Positions 7,470 through 16,303 of a stretch of DNA of 64,000 nucleotides are shown one piece after another (the stretch's first letter is position 1; the number at the start of each line of letters is the position of its first letter). The position numbers and the translations under genes were made by a program. Location of the stretch: NCBI GenBank assembly GCA_048359995.1, contig DBGCPK010000008.1, positions 1-64,000 on the forward strand. Reading direction: 5' to 3'. Source of the DNA: UBA3210 sp048359995 (lineage in GTDB: Bacteria > Bacillota_I > Bacilli_A > RFN20 > CAG-449). Under the pieces are notes generated by a model. The model was not told the DNA's origin. It was given only the letters and a program-made list of their open reading frames with translations, and made no database searches.

Positions 7470-8897
7470 ATGATGAAAACGATTTTGAAAAAAGCGATGA
7501 TCTTTCTACCTCTTCTCGGGGTATTTTCCTGCGTCAAAGCACCGAAACGCGAAGAAGAACCTCCTATCGAAGAATATCCTGTAGTGGGGGATGTCGGTTA
7601 CGAATACGTCGACGGAAAGGGTTACTTCGTCAAAGCGCTGCTGCACTCTTTTCTTACGCTTGTGCTTCCCGACGATATCGACGATATTCCCGTCGTCGGA
7701 ATTCGCCACGAGGCTTTGGCCGATCAAACCGAACTGATGTCGATACGGCTTCCCGAGCCTCTCGAATATGTCGAACCTTACGCATTTTATTCTTGCCCGA
7801 AACTCGTTTATCATTCTTACCGCGCCGGAAAATATCTCGGCAATGAAGAGAACCCTTATCTGGTACTCGTAGAAGAAACCGCGGACAATCCGGAAATTCA
7901 CCCTGAAACGCGAATTCTTCTCGACGCGTTTTCCGGTTTGTCCCTTTCCGACCTTCAAATTCCGGGAACCGTCCGTTACATCCAGTACGACGCATTTGAA
8001 AATGCCGATCGAGTCGAATACCGCGCATATCGAAACGGATATTATCTGGGGAACAAGAACAATCCTTATCTCGTTCTCGTAAAAAGCGACGATGCGGAAA
8101 GCGTTTCTATTCACCCGAAAACGAAGTTTATTCTCAGCGCATTCGGCAATCGTTCGAAACTGAAAGAGATCACAATCCCCGCCGAAGTCAAGCAGATCGG
8201 CGATTACGCCTTTCATCATTGCGACTCCTTAAAGCAAGTGCTTTTTCGAGGAAAACCCGATTATCTGGGAGAGTATGCGTTTTTAAACTGCTCTTCCTTA
8301 ACTTCGCTTACCCTTCCCGAATCCATTCTCTCCGTGCCGTTTGCCTGCTTTGCGAAATGCGACTCATTGACGGCAATCGGATTACCTTCGGACTTGAAGA
8401 GAATCGAAGATTACGCATTCTACGGGTGCACCTCTTTGAAAAATTTCGATTTCGGCGACGGCATCCGACGAATCGGATTCAAAGCCTTTTCCGAATGCGG
8501 TCGACTGAGTGTATTTCAATCCGGGTCGGTTCGCTATCTCTCCTCCAAAAGCAATCCTTATTTTTGCTTTTTCGGCGCGGATGACACTTCCGATCTGATC
8601 CTCGATGCCCGTTGCCGATTTCTCATCGAATCCGTACCGCCGAAAGTCGAAAATCTCGCCATTCCGGAATCGGTTTCGTATCTGGAAAGTCATCTTTTCG
8701 AAGAAGCCGAATCTCTGAAAAAGGCGCTCATTCCTTCCGGCATTCAATTCATCGAACGCGACGCTTTCAGCGAATTCCACCCGATGAGCCTTTTCTTTGA
8801 AGGAAATCCGCCGCCCGTCAATTATCTCGGCGATTGGAAAGCGATGGGAATGTCCTGCTATTCGATCGACGAAAACGGGCAGTTCGTCAGCATATAA
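7470..8897 (+). CDS. BspA-type leucine-rich-repeat lipoprotein
   Basis: Predicted surface lipoprotein of 475 residues. A hydrophobic signal segment ends in GVFSC, a plausible lipobox, with Cys21 as the lipidation site. The body consists of BspA/LRR_5 repeats of the type LPSDLKRIEDYAFYGCTSL, most regular between residues about 220 and 350 and partly degenerate on either side. Two internal copies of a YLGNxxNPYLVLV segment (around 126 and 192) suggest duplication. Such proteins often mediate adhesion, but the ligand cannot be read from sequence. The ribosome site is weak and either of two consecutive ATGs could start it. Confidence 0.8.
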   Translation: MMKTILKKAMIFLPLLGVFSCVKAPKREEEPPIEEYPVVGDVGYEYVDGKGYFVKALLHSFLTLVLPDDIDDIPVVGIRHEALADQTELMSIRLPEPLEYVEPYAFYSCPKLVYHSYRAGKYLGNEENPYLVLVEETADNPEIHPETRILLDAFSGLSLSDLQIPGTVRYIQYDAFENADRVEYRAYRNGYYLGNKNNPYLVLVKSDDAESVSIHPKTKFILSAFGNRSKLKEITIPAEVKQIGDYAFHHCDSLKQVLFRGKPDYLGEYAFLNCSSLTSLTLPESILSVPFACFAKCDSLTAIGLPSDLKRIEDYAFYGCTSLKNFDFGDGIRRIGFKAFSECGRLSVFQSGSVRYLSSKSNPYFCFFGADDTSDLILDARCRFLIESVPPKVENLAIPESVSYLESHLFEEAESLKKALIPSGIQFIERDAFSEFHPMSLFFEGNPPPVNYLGDWKAMGMSCYSIDENGQFVSI

Positions 8898-8946
8898 TCC
8901 TCATAATTCTTTTCGATCCTTAATAAAATAAATCAAGGTGATCAAA

Positions 8947-9711
8947 ATGAAAGGTTCGATCTATGAGGGTCTTGGAAATATGTTTATACTATGTTCCGGT
9001 TACGAAGATATCGACTACTCCGCATTGGCCGAAAAAGAATGTGCCGAATATTCTTGCGACGGTTTGATCGTTTTCCGCGAAGAAAACGACAAAATGGAAA
9101 TTTATAACAAAGACGGCAGCCGCGCGTCGATGTGCGGAAACGGTATCCGTTGTCTGGTGCAGTATCTTTGGGACTCCGGAAAGAAACGAGATCGTTATCT
9201 GATCAACACCGACTCGGGAATCCGATCGCTCGGCGTATGCTCGGAAAACCCTTTTGTCTGCGAAGTCAATCTCGGAACGCCGAAATTGATCAAAGAACTC
9301 AACGAGGTGTCCTCCGTCGAAATCGAGCAAAAACACGTCTATTTCAACAGCCTTTTTCTCACCACTTATCAGGTTATCGTGATGGTCGAGGATATTTCCA
9401 ATCCGGAAATTTTTTCATTCGGAAAGAAGATTTTCGAACATCCTCTTTTTCAAGGGAAGTGCAATATCACTTTCTGCGAATTGGTCGATGTGAAGTCGAT
9501 CCGGACGAGAACTTACGAAAGAGGCGTCGGTTTCACCCTTTCCTGCGGAACAGGCGCGGCCGCCGCGGCCTATATCTGCCATCTTCTCTACAATCTATCC
9601 GATAGAATCGACGTCGAAGTGCCGACAGGAAGAATGACGGTTACCCTCCGCGATCAAGTTTACCTGAAAGGCTCTTCTTCTTTTATCAAGGAGGTGGAAC
9701 TCGATGTTTGA
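8947..9711 (+). CDS. dapF: Diaminopimelate epimerase
   Basis: Converts LL- to meso-diaminopimelate for lysine and peptidoglycan synthesis without a cofactor, using two cysteines. Both are visible, in SMCGNGIRC and TLSCGTGAAAA. The substrate-binding YERG lies just before the second, although the usual GxGET is GVGFT here. The ATG at 8947 is preferred because AAGGTGATC precedes it; a GTG three codons upstream is possible. First gene of dapF-dapB-dapH-deacetylase, with the dapB start lying inside its 3' end. Confidence 0.93.
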   Translation: MKGSIYEGLGNMFILCSGYEDIDYSALAEKECAEYSCDGLIVFREENDKMEIYNKDGSRASMCGNGIRCLVQYLWDSGKKRDRYLINTDSGIRSLGVCSENPFVCEVNLGTPKLIKELNEVSSVEIEQKHVYFNSLFLTTYQVIVMVEDISNPEIFSFGKKIFEHPLFQGKCNITFCELVDVKSIRTRTYERGVGFTLSCGTGAAAAAYICHLLYNLSDRIDVEVPTGRMTVTLRDQVYLKGSSSFIKEVELDV

Positions 9712-10351
9712 TACGATTCTTCTGATCGGAAACGGCGCGCTTTCCTCTTCTTTGCAGAAATTCTTAAAAAAGGAACGGGTTTTGATTTTCGACAAAGACA
9801 ACATCGATCGACTGATTCACACAAAAGGCGACCTTTTGATCGACTGTTCTCTGCCCGACGCTTTCGATTCCATTTACGCCTATCTGAAGAAAAATCGAAT
9901 ACCGGCGATCATCTGCTCTACCAATCACAGCAAAGAACAGGTTTTCCAGATGAAAGAGTTGAGCAAGAGCCTACCTCTTTTCAAAAGCGAAAATCTTTCT
10001 TTGGGCATCGCATTGATCGACAAGATCCTGCGAGAAAACAAGAACATCGTCAAAAACTACGATCTCTTTCTCTTCGATTTTCATCATCGGAGTAAAAAGG
10101 ATTCCCCCTCCGGGACGGGAAAAAAGATCGCGGAAATCCTCGATCATCAGGTTAACGTCGCTTCCGTCCGGAGCAAAAATATCATCGGTGAACACCAACT
10201 CCGTCTCTTCGACGAAGACGAAGAAATTACGATTACCCATAAAGCCACTTCCAAAGACCTTTTCGCGAAAGGGATCCTGAAAGCGATGGAATTTATCGAC
10301 GGTAAAGAACCCGGTTTTTACGATATGGAGGATTTGATCGATGAAATATAG
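9704..10351 (+). CDS. dapB: 4-hydroxy-tetrahydrodipicolinate reductase
   Basis: Reduces hydroxy-tetrahydrodipicolinate to tetrahydrodipicolinate in the DAP pathway. The catalytic signature is present as DFHHRSKKDSPSGTGKK. The N-terminal Rossmann segment LLIGNGALSSS is atypical, and at 215 residues the protein is shorter than most DapB (about 240-270). The ATG has an excellent AAGGAGGTGG site located inside dapF, and the two genes overlap by 8 bases. The end overlaps dapH by 11 bases. Confidence 0.9.
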   Translation: MFDTILLIGNGALSSSLQKFLKKERVLIFDKDNIDRLIHTKGDLLIDCSLPDAFDSIYAYLKKNRIPAIICSTNHSKEQVFQMKELSKSLPLFKSENLSLGIALIDKILRENKNIVKNYDLFLFDFHHRSKKDSPSGTGKKIAEILDHQVNVASVRSKNIIGEHQLRLFDEDEEITITHKATSKDLFAKGILKAMEFIDGKEPGFYDMEDLIDEI

Positions 10352-10979
10352 CGCTTCGATCTGCTTGATCGATTCTCCGTTACCTTTGGAATTTTCCTCC
10401 TGTAAGGTGTTCAGAAGCCAATCTCTTTGGATCGTTCTCGGTGATTACTCGGAGATTATCGCGGAAATTCATCGCCTACACGTGACGCGTTATCATTTTC
10501 TCAACCTCGCCAAGGATTCTCTCTTTCCTCTCATCGACTATGCCTCCGCGCCTTGCCGTATCGAATACGGCGCGATCGTTCGAGACGGGGTGAAACTCGG
10601 AAAAAACGCGGTTATCTTAATGGGCGCGGTCGTCAATGTCGGCGCGGAAATCGGAGAAAACACGATGATCGACATGAATGCCGTCGTCGGCAGCAACGCC
10701 CGAATCGGAAAGAATTGCCATATCGGCGCAGGCGCGGTCGTCGCCGGAACGATGGAGCCACGCGCCGACCGCCCCGTAATCATCGGAGACAACGCGTTCA
10801 TCGGGGCGAACAGCATCGTATTGGAAGGTATTGTCGTAGGTAAGAACGCGATTGTCGGAGCCGGTTCCGTCGTGACCAAAGACGTTCCGGATTCGACGGT
10901 GGTTTTCGGCAATCCCGCGCGTATCCGGCGATTGACGAAAGAAAAAGACGTCAATCGAATCGACGAGGATTTACGATGA
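10341..10979 (+). CDS. dapH: Tetrahydrodipicolinate N-acetyltransferase
   Basis: Acetyl-CoA dependent acylation of tetrahydrodipicolinate, the committed step of the acetylated DAP route used by Bacillus. The C-terminal two thirds form a left-handed beta-helix of hexapeptide repeats, including GAIVRDGVKLGKNAVI and IDMNAVVGSNARIGKNCHIG, with the family-specific EPRADRPVIIGDNAFIGAN insertion near residue 140. The shortened N-terminal domain gives 212 residues instead of about 235. It overlaps dapB upstream and the deacetylase downstream. Confidence 0.93.
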   Translation: MKYSASICLIDSPLPLEFSSCKVFRSQSLWIVLGDYSEIIAEIHRLHVTRYHFLNLAKDSLFPLIDYASAPCRIEYGAIVRDGVKLGKNAVILMGAVVNVGAEIGENTMIDMNAVVGSNARIGKNCHIGAGAVVAGTMEPRADRPVIIGDNAFIGANSIVLEGIVVGKNAIVGAGSVVTKDVPDSTVVFGNPARIRRLTKEKDVNRIDEDLR

Positions 10980-12037
10980 ATCTAACGGAAATCCGACGAG
11001 AACTGCATCGTTTCCCCGAAACCGGATTTCAGGAATTCAAAACGCAGGAATATCTGATACGAAAACTGAAAAATTATCGCTGCGTTCTGTTCAAAATCAA
11101 AACCGGAGTCATCGCCTATTTCAATAATCGCCGACCGACTTCTCTCGCCTATCGTTCGGACATGGACGGGCTGAACATTCAGGAAACCGGCAACTCCCCT
11201 TATAAATCCGAAAATCAATGTATGCACGCCTGCGGACACGATGCGCATATGGCCTTAGCGTTGGGAATCTGCGAATATTTGAACGATCACTATACCGAAT
11301 ATGAGAGCAATTTCGTCATTCTTTTTCAACCCAGCGAAGAAACGTTCGGCGGCAGCAGACTGATTCTCGATTCCGGCATACTAAAACGCCTCAAAGTCCG
11401 AACGATCATCGGCCTTCATCTGTTTCCGAAACTCGAAAAAGGCGCTTTTTTCAGCGGAAAAGTCATCTTTGCTTCCGCCAGAGAAATCGACTTCACCATT
11501 TCCGGAAAAAGCGTACACGTCGCTAACCGAGACAAAGAATCCGACTGTTTGAAAGCGGGAATGGAACTCGTCAAAAAAATCACCTCTTTTTCCGATAAAA
11601 ACACGTTGGTGCATATCGGAACTTTTTCTTCGGGAAAAACGCGGAACACCGTCTCTCCGATCAGCGAAATTCGAGGAACAATCCGTTCGAAGACGAAAGA
11701 CGAAAAGATCCTCAGAAAGATCAAAGACGAAGTTCTCGCGCTAAAAGAAAAGTACCGCCTGAAAATTTCCGACGATACTTCAAGATATCTCCCTCCGGTC
11801 AAAAACGATTCTCTCACCCTCGAAAGAGCAAAAAAACTCGTTTCTCTCCGTCTTCTGGACACCCCGTTTTTTCAAGGAGAGGATTTCTCTCTTTACACGG
11901 AAGAATACCCTTGTCTCTTTCTCCTTCTCGGAATCGGAGACGTTCCCTATCTCCACTCGCCCGACTTTGATTTCGACGACGGAATTTTGGAACACGCCTT
12001 GAAACAACTGATTCCTCTGTTAAAGATCGATCAATAA
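10976..12037 (+). CDS. dapL: N-acetyldiaminopimelate deacetylase (M20 family)
   Basis: Predicted zinc amidohydrolase removing the acetyl group from N-acetyl-LL-DAP; the symbol follows B. subtilis usage (ykuR), not the LL-DAP aminotransferase also called dapL. M20 features are LHRFPETGFQEF at the N-terminus, RSDMDGLNI and the metal site CMHACGHDAHMA, with GEDFS near the C-terminus. Residues ~180-290 form the dimerisation insert. The assignment to N-acetyl-DAP rests on linkage to dapH; related IAA-amino-acid or hippurate hydrolases share the fold. Its 3' end overlaps the convergent rubrerythrin gene by 7 bases. Confidence 0.87.
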   Translation: MNLTEIRRELHRFPETGFQEFKTQEYLIRKLKNYRCVLFKIKTGVIAYFNNRRPTSLAYRSDMDGLNIQETGNSPYKSENQCMHACGHDAHMALALGICEYLNDHYTEYESNFVILFQPSEETFGGSRLILDSGILKRLKVRTIIGLHLFPKLEKGAFFSGKVIFASAREIDFTISGKSVHVANRDKESDCLKAGMELVKKITSFSDKNTLVHIGTFSSGKTRNTVSPISEIRGTIRSKTKDEKILRKIKDEVLALKEKYRLKISDDTSRYLPPVKNDSLTLERAKKLVSLRLLDTPFFQGEDFSLYTEEYPCLFLLLGIGDVPYLHSPDFDFDDGILEHALKQLIPLLKIDQ

Positions 12038-12564
12038 TTCTCTTTTCTGACTTCGAAGTAACTCTGCGAATGCGAGCAAACCGGACAAATTTCCGGCGCT
12101 TTCTTCCCCATCACCAAATGTCCGCAATTGCGGCATTCCCACATCGTCATTTCGCTCTTTTCGAACACTTTTTTCATTTCTACGTTGTTCAACAACGCGC
12201 GGTATCTCTCCTCGTGCGTCTTTTCGATCGCGGCGACGAGACGGAATTTAACGGCAAGTTCTTTAAATCCTTCTTCCTCCGCTTCGCGTGCGAAAGTCGC
12301 GTACATATCCGTCCACTCGTAATTTTCGCCTTCGGCCGCGGAAGCCAGATTTCTTTCAGTATCGCCGATTCCGCCTAAATACTTGAACCAAATTTCGGCG
12401 TGTTCCTGCTCGTTATTGGCGGTTTGCGTGAAAATCGCCGCGATTTGTTCATATCCTTCTTTTTTGGCTACGCTCGCGAAGTAACGGTATTTGTTTGTCG
12501 CCTGCGCTTCTCCGGCGAATGCAGCTTGCAAATTCTTTTCGGTTTTCGAACCTTTCAATTCCAT
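12031..12564 (-). CDS. rbr: Rubrerythrin
   Basis: Cytosolic non-haem di-iron peroxidase protecting anaerobes from hydrogen peroxide. The N-terminal ferritin-like four-helix domain (1-135) has the Glu/His iron ligands around FAGEAQA, NNEQEHAE and EKTHEERY. The C-terminal rubredoxin-like domain supplies Cys144, Cys147, Cys160 and Cys163. The 177-residue length is typical. Transcribed alone from the promoter at 12592-12620. It points to an anaerobic or microaerophilic life style. Confidence 0.95.
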   Translation of the reverse strand: MELKGSKTEKNLQAAFAGEAQATNKYRYFASVAKKEGYEQIAAIFTQTANNEQEHAEIWFKYLGGIGDTERNLASAAEGENYEWTDMYATFAREAEEEGFKELAVKFRLVAAIEKTHEERYRALLNNVEMKKVFEKSEMTMWECRNCGHLVMGKKAPEICPVCSHSQSYFEVRKENY

Positions 12565-12591
12565 TTTTCATTCCTCTTTCTATGTAAGTTT

Positions 12592-12620
12592 ATTATATGC
12601 AAAATCGAATGGTTAAACAA
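12592..12620 (-). promoter_or_regulatory. Promoter of rubrerythrin
   Basis: The minus strand contains a TTGTTT -35 (12615-12620), a 17-base spacer and a consensus TATAAT -10 (12592-12597). No clear PerR box overlaps it, so oxidative-stress control cannot be claimed from the sequence. Confidence 0.6.
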
Positions 12621-12637
12621 TCCTTTTTCGCTTTCTT

Positions 12638-13675
12638 TTAGAAGCGATACGGACTTAAATCCACCTCATCGGATATTTTTTGCAAGAACAGAGCCAAAAT
12701 ATCGATCATCGAAGAGATGTCGTTATAATCCGCCACTTCGACCGGAGAGTGCATATAACGAAGCGGAATGGAAAAAAGAACCTGCGGTTTACCTTCGTTG
12801 GTTTTAAGGAAAGTGTCTCCGTCCGTTTGGGTCCTTCCCGCCCAAACCTCGTACTGAACCGGAAGATTCAATTCTTTCGCGCATTCTTCAAGGAGAAGAT
12901 TCAATTTTCTGTTCGGCAAAGAGCCCAAGCAAATGACACCTCCTTCTCCCAAGCAAACGTTTCCGGAAGTTTCCGATCCGATGGTGTCGGTGGCAAAAGT
13001 AACGTCGACAATCACGGCCAAATCCGGCTTTATCATCGAACTGGAAGAATATGCCCCTCTTCCCGTATTTTCTTCGCCTGTGGAAGCGCAACAATAGATG
13101 CCGTTTTTCGTTCCCTCTCTGCTCGCCTTTAATGCCGCAGACTGCGTAATGAACACGCCCAACCGATCGTCGAATGCGCGCGCGGAAACCCGATTGTTCT
13201 CCAATTCCGTCAAATCGGTATCGTGAATCACATAACTTCCCAAAGGGACGATCTTCTGCGCTTCTTCCTGAGAAGAGCAGCCGATGTCGACGAATAGATC
13301 TTCGCAATCTACATTTTCTTTCTTCATCGCGTTGTTGTTGATCCCCATCACGCCGTGAACGATCCGATCTCCGACTAAAACGCGCACTTTCGCACCGATA
13401 TACAATTTTGTCCTGACTCCACCGTTTTTCCCGACCATCAAACTGCCGTCGGAATGATATCCGTTGACGATGAGCGATATCTCGTCGGCATGAGCGATCA
13501 GCATTACTTTGAAATCGCTCTTCTTCTGATAAACCGTCGTTACGCTGCCTTGATGATCGTAGATATAATCATCGGCATAAGGTCGGGTGTACTCTACGAT
13601 TTTCTTTATCAGCAGATCTTCCCTTCCTGCGGGAGAAGGCGTGCTTATCAAATCTTTTAAAAATTCTTTATCCAT
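12638..13675 (-). CDS. M42-family aminopeptidase
   Basis: Cytosolic metallo-aminopeptidase of the tetrahedral (TET) type that trims peptides; some relatives are glutamyl aminopeptidases or annotated as endoglucanase-like. Dinuclear metal ligands are visible in LIAHADEI, the central AFDDRLG, the catalytic STGEENTGRGA and the late RYMHSPVE. The 345-residue length fits. Upstream lies a good TATAAT at about 13698-13703 without a convincing -35. Substrate preference cannot be read. Confidence 0.9.
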   Translation of the reverse strand: MDKEFLKDLISTPSPAGREDLLIKKIVEYTRPYADDYIYDHQGSVTTVYQKKSDFKVMLIAHADEISLIVNGYHSDGSLMVGKNGGVRTKLYIGAKVRVLVGDRIVHGVMGINNNAMKKENVDCEDLFVDIGCSSQEEAQKIVPLGSYVIHDTDLTELENNRVSARAFDDRLGVFITQSAALKASREGTKNGIYCCASTGEENTGRGAYSSSSMIKPDLAVIVDVTFATDTIGSETSGNVCLGEGGVICLGSLPNRKLNLLLEECAKELNLPVQYEVWAGRTQTDGDTFLKTNEGKPQVLFSIPLRYMHSPVEVADYNDISSMIDILALFLQKISDEVDLSPYRF

Positions 13676-13769
13676 AAAATTAACCTCTTTTTTATTATAT
13701 ATGAATTATTGAAACTGCGCATCGAATTTCAATCTTTTTGTGTTCGAGGGGAGAATTTCATATTTCGGC

Positions 13770-13798
13770 GTGACATTTTTTGATCGCCACTATATAAT
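13770..13798 (+). promoter_or_regulatory. Promoter of the PPC-like lipoprotein cluster
   Basis: GTGACA (13770-13775), a 17-base spacer and TATAAT (13793-13798) form a strong sigma-A-type promoter. It points at the three small secreted-protein genes 13859-15544, which have no obvious promoter of their own. The 5' leader of about 55 bases is AT-rich. Confidence 0.6.
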
Positions 13799-13858
13799 AA
13801 AATCAGAAAAAAATTTTTTTAAGTTTAATTTCGGCAAAAAAGGGGGACGAACAGACTT

Positions 13859-14092
13859 ATGATTTCAAGTATTGGCTTGCTGTTGGCTTGCAGTTTAACG
13901 CTCAGTAACGTTAACACCTCCTCAAAAACAAATTGCGCGATTGAGCCTTCAAGCGCATTCTCCGAAAATATCTATACCCCTCCGGTCAAAAATTTTGTTC
14001 CCGATGAAAGAGACTCATACGAAGATAACGATGGTTTTAACGTAGCAACAAAACTTTATCCAGAAGATTCCTTCATTCAAATCACTATTTAA
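13859..14092 (+). CDS. Truncated secreted protein, PPC-like start
   Basis: A 77-residue product with a short hydrophobic N-terminus (possible lipobox LLAC) followed by a low-complexity linker and the segment DERDSYEDNDGFNVATKL. D-x-YE-x-ND followed by A-T-x-L is the usual beginning of a bacterial pre-peptidase C-terminal (PPC) domain, but the frame stops before the domain proper. It may be the surviving N-terminus of a longer exported protein. AGGGGGA precedes the ATG. The same transcript continues into two lipoproteins whose bodies look PPC-like. No function assigned. Confidence 0.5.
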   Translation: MISSIGLLLACSLTLSNVNTSSKTNCAIEPSSAFSENIYTPPVKNFVPDERDSYEDNDGFNVATKLYPEDSFIQITI

Positions 14093-14119
14093 TACATAAA
14101 TTAAAAAGGAGGAGATTTT

Positions 14120-14959
14120 ATGAAAAAGAAAAAAGGGGTGAAAATTGCATTGCTGATTCTTTTTCTTTTATCGGGAAGTCTGTTGTTTTCTTGTCAGAAG
14201 AAATCGACAAGTAGCACCTATGTGATACCGAGTTATAGTTTTGATCGCAGTTCATCGTTGCCGGAATCTTATGATCCGATACTCGATTTAGATACCGATC
14301 AAAAATCGGTTTTATCGCATATCTACATCGAAAAATTTGCGGAATTCGAATTTACGCCAAAGGAAACGAAAACCTATTATTTTGTCTGTACAGGAGGCGA
14401 TGAAATGGTGATTGATCTTTTCTTGCGGCCGATTACGGATTTTCAATTGCCTTTCCGATCTTATAAAGGCGGTTTTCTTTCTACTTATCCAGGATATACA
14501 AGTAATGAGGACAGAGGCTGCTATTTTTCAAGACTACTCGATGCGGATCAAACTATTTACATAAGAATTCGAAATGGAAATTATCAACTTCCAAAAAGAA
14601 TCTACTTTGCCATCAGCAACGATCCAATACCCTCTACTCTTTGTAAACCGCTTCCGCACGAACATAATTATTATGAAAAATATCTGTGGGAAAATCAAAC
14701 GGTACATCAATCCTATTGCGAATGCGGAGAAAGCACATTTCAAAGCCATGTCGTTTCCGCAGGCTCTTCCACTTGCTTATTTTGCGGTGGCAAAGCGAAT
14801 ATCGGTTTTACCGGTCCTTTCCTTCTATCCGTCAAATATACTACCGAAAACGGAAGTTTTAGACTCCCGAACGGCGTTGTCGTTCTCGATGATCGGGACA
14901 TTGATCCGTATCTATCGGCAAAACTGTCTTTCCACGATAACACTTCGGTTGTACTTTAA
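14120..14959 (+). CDS. Lipoprotein with PPC-like domain and Cys/His motif
   Basis: Predicted lipoprotein of 279 residues. The signal peptide ends in LLFSC with Cys25 lipidated. Residues ~65-168 are a beta-rich domain with FTPKETKTYYF and ADQTIYIRIRNG, resembling PPC domains and clearly related to the next gene product. Residues 180-222 hold a putative metal or disulphide module: His180, His182, His196, Cys200, Cys202, His210, Cys219 and Cys222. Comparable H-x-H...C-x-C...C-x2-C modules are common in extracellular proteins of related uncultured Firmicutes. The ribosome site is AAGGAGGAG. Function unknown. Confidence 0.7.
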   Translation: MKKKKGVKIALLILFLLSGSLLFSCQKKSTSSTYVIPSYSFDRSSSLPESYDPILDLDTDQKSVLSHIYIEKFAEFEFTPKETKTYYFVCTGGDEMVIDLFLRPITDFQLPFRSYKGGFLSTYPGYTSNEDRGCYFSRLLDADQTIYIRIRNGNYQLPKRIYFAISNDPIPSTLCKPLPHEHNYYEKYLWENQTVHQSYCECGESTFQSHVVSAGSSTCLFCGGKANIGFTGPFLLSVKYTTENGSFRLPNGVVVLDDRDIDPYLSAKLSFHDNTSVVL

Positions 14960-14986
14960 CGCATAAATTAAAATGGAGGACGTCGT

Positions 14987-15544
14987 ATGAAAAAGATAAA
15001 ATTGCTGAAAGTGAGTTTACTATCTCTGTTTCTTTTATCGGGAAGTCTGTTGTTTTCTTGTAAAAAGAATACAGTAAATATCAGTATCCTATCATCTAGC
15101 ATGGTAAGCAGCAGTTCTTCGCGGGTCTCGTTGCCAACATTTTCTTCCCGAATTTTAAAAATAAACTGCGACGATCATTGCGCGGTCGAAGATGTAAAGA
15201 GAGGCGATTATCTCAAACTTGTTTTTACCGCACCGGAAACCAAAGTTTACTATTTCTACGCCTTAGGATCTCCGAATATGCTCGTTGACGCTTTTCCTAC
15301 CTTAGCGGGGTTTTCAGGAAAAGGGACGATCTGTACTTTTCAGGGCGGTATTAAATTTAACGACGAACCAAGCGCAAGCGTTTCCAGTCAAGGCTGTGCT
15401 TTTTCACTCCTCGTCCAGCAAGACGATACGATATATTTTCGGGTCAGAAACGGACAAGAGTATAACAAATGCAAATGGATGCGTTTTTTGGCTCTTTCTT
15501 CGTGGCGCGAGTCGTCCGGTCCTATCGATTTTCCGAATAATTAG
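14987..15544 (+). CDS. Lipoprotein paralogue, PPC-like
   Basis: The 185-residue product is a paralogue of the preceding lipoprotein. The signal peptide LLSGSLLFSC is identical, with Cys25 lipidated, and a Ser-rich linker follows. The beta domain aligns as FTAPETKVYYF and DDTIYFRVRNG. It lacks the C-terminal Cys/His module. The upstream sequence CATAAATTAAAA with a following GGAGGA is shared with the previous gene, so the duplication included the intergenic segment. The 3' end nearly touches the convergent cysE gene. Confidence 0.65.
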   Translation: MKKIKLLKVSLLSLFLLSGSLLFSCKKNTVNISILSSSMVSSSSSRVSLPTFSSRILKINCDDHCAVEDVKRGDYLKLVFTAPETKVYYFYALGSPNMLVDAFPTLAGFSGKGTICTFQGGIKFNDEPSASVSSQGCAFSLLVQQDDTIYFRVRNGQEYNKCKWMRFLALSSWRESSGPIDFPNN

Positions 15545-15547
15545 AAA

Positions 15548-16303
15548 TTATTGCTCTTTTTCTTTCATAACGATTTCGGCTTCTTTATTGATCACCTTTT
15601 TATTCGCAGATACCGATCGAGTCAAAAAAACATTGCTTCCGATGACCACGTTGTCTCCGATGATCGTTTCCCCTCCTAAAATCGAAGCGCCCGAGTAAAT
15701 CGTTACATCGTTGCCGATCGTCGGATGCCTTTTCATTCCTTTCATTTGTTGCCCTCTGCTCAATGAAATTGCCCCCAAAGTGACGCCCTGATAAATCTTT
15801 ACGTGATGCCCGATGACCGCGGTTTCTCCGATGACGATCCCCGTCCCGTGATCGATAAAAAAATAGTTTCCGATTTGCGCGCCCGGGTGAATATCGATGC
15901 CGGTTTTTCCGTGTGCCGATTCGGAAAGAATTCTGGCAACGATCTTCAAATCCATTTGATAAAGAAGATGGGCGATACGATAGATCATAATCGCGTAGAT
16001 TCCCGGATAAGTTATCAAAGCCTCTTCCACCGAAGCACAGGCCGGATCAGAATCAAAAGTCATTTCCAAATCGGTGAGAAGGGAGGAATAAATCCCTTTT
16101 AAAGACGAAAAAAAACGATCTTCCGATTTCGCGCTTTTATCGATATAATTCCGAAAATAGAACCGACAGGTATCTTCCAAAAGCGATTCGTCGTGGATTT
16201 CATGAAAATAGTTCGGAAAAAGACGATCGCGAATCAAATCGGCAAATTCCTCGATCTTGATCTTATTCGGTATCCTGCCGAAATCACTCTTTTTCAATTC
16301 CAT
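15548..16303 (-). CDS. cysE: Serine O-acetyltransferase
   Basis: Makes O-acetylserine from serine and acetyl-CoA, the precursor for cysteine. The N-terminal helical region (1-110) is followed by the left-handed beta-helix with HPGAQIGNYFFIDHGTG and ETAVIGHHVKIYQGVTLGA, the conserved active-site region. The 251 residues and long helical N-terminus resemble full-length SATs. It overlaps cysK by 10 bases and is expressed with it; the two enzymes commonly form the cysteine synthase complex. The C-terminus lacks an obvious terminal isoleucine. Confidence 0.93.
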   Translation of the reverse strand: MELKKSDFGRIPNKIKIEEFADLIRDRLFPNYFHEIHDESLLEDTCRFYFRNYIDKSAKSEDRFFSSLKGIYSSLLTDLEMTFDSDPACASVEEALITYPGIYAIMIYRIAHLLYQMDLKIVARILSESAHGKTGIDIHPGAQIGNYFFIDHGTGIVIGETAVIGHHVKIYQGVTLGAISLSRGQQMKGMKRHPTIGNDVTIYSGASILGGETIIGDNVVIGSNVFLTRSVSANKKVINKEAEIVMKEKEQ

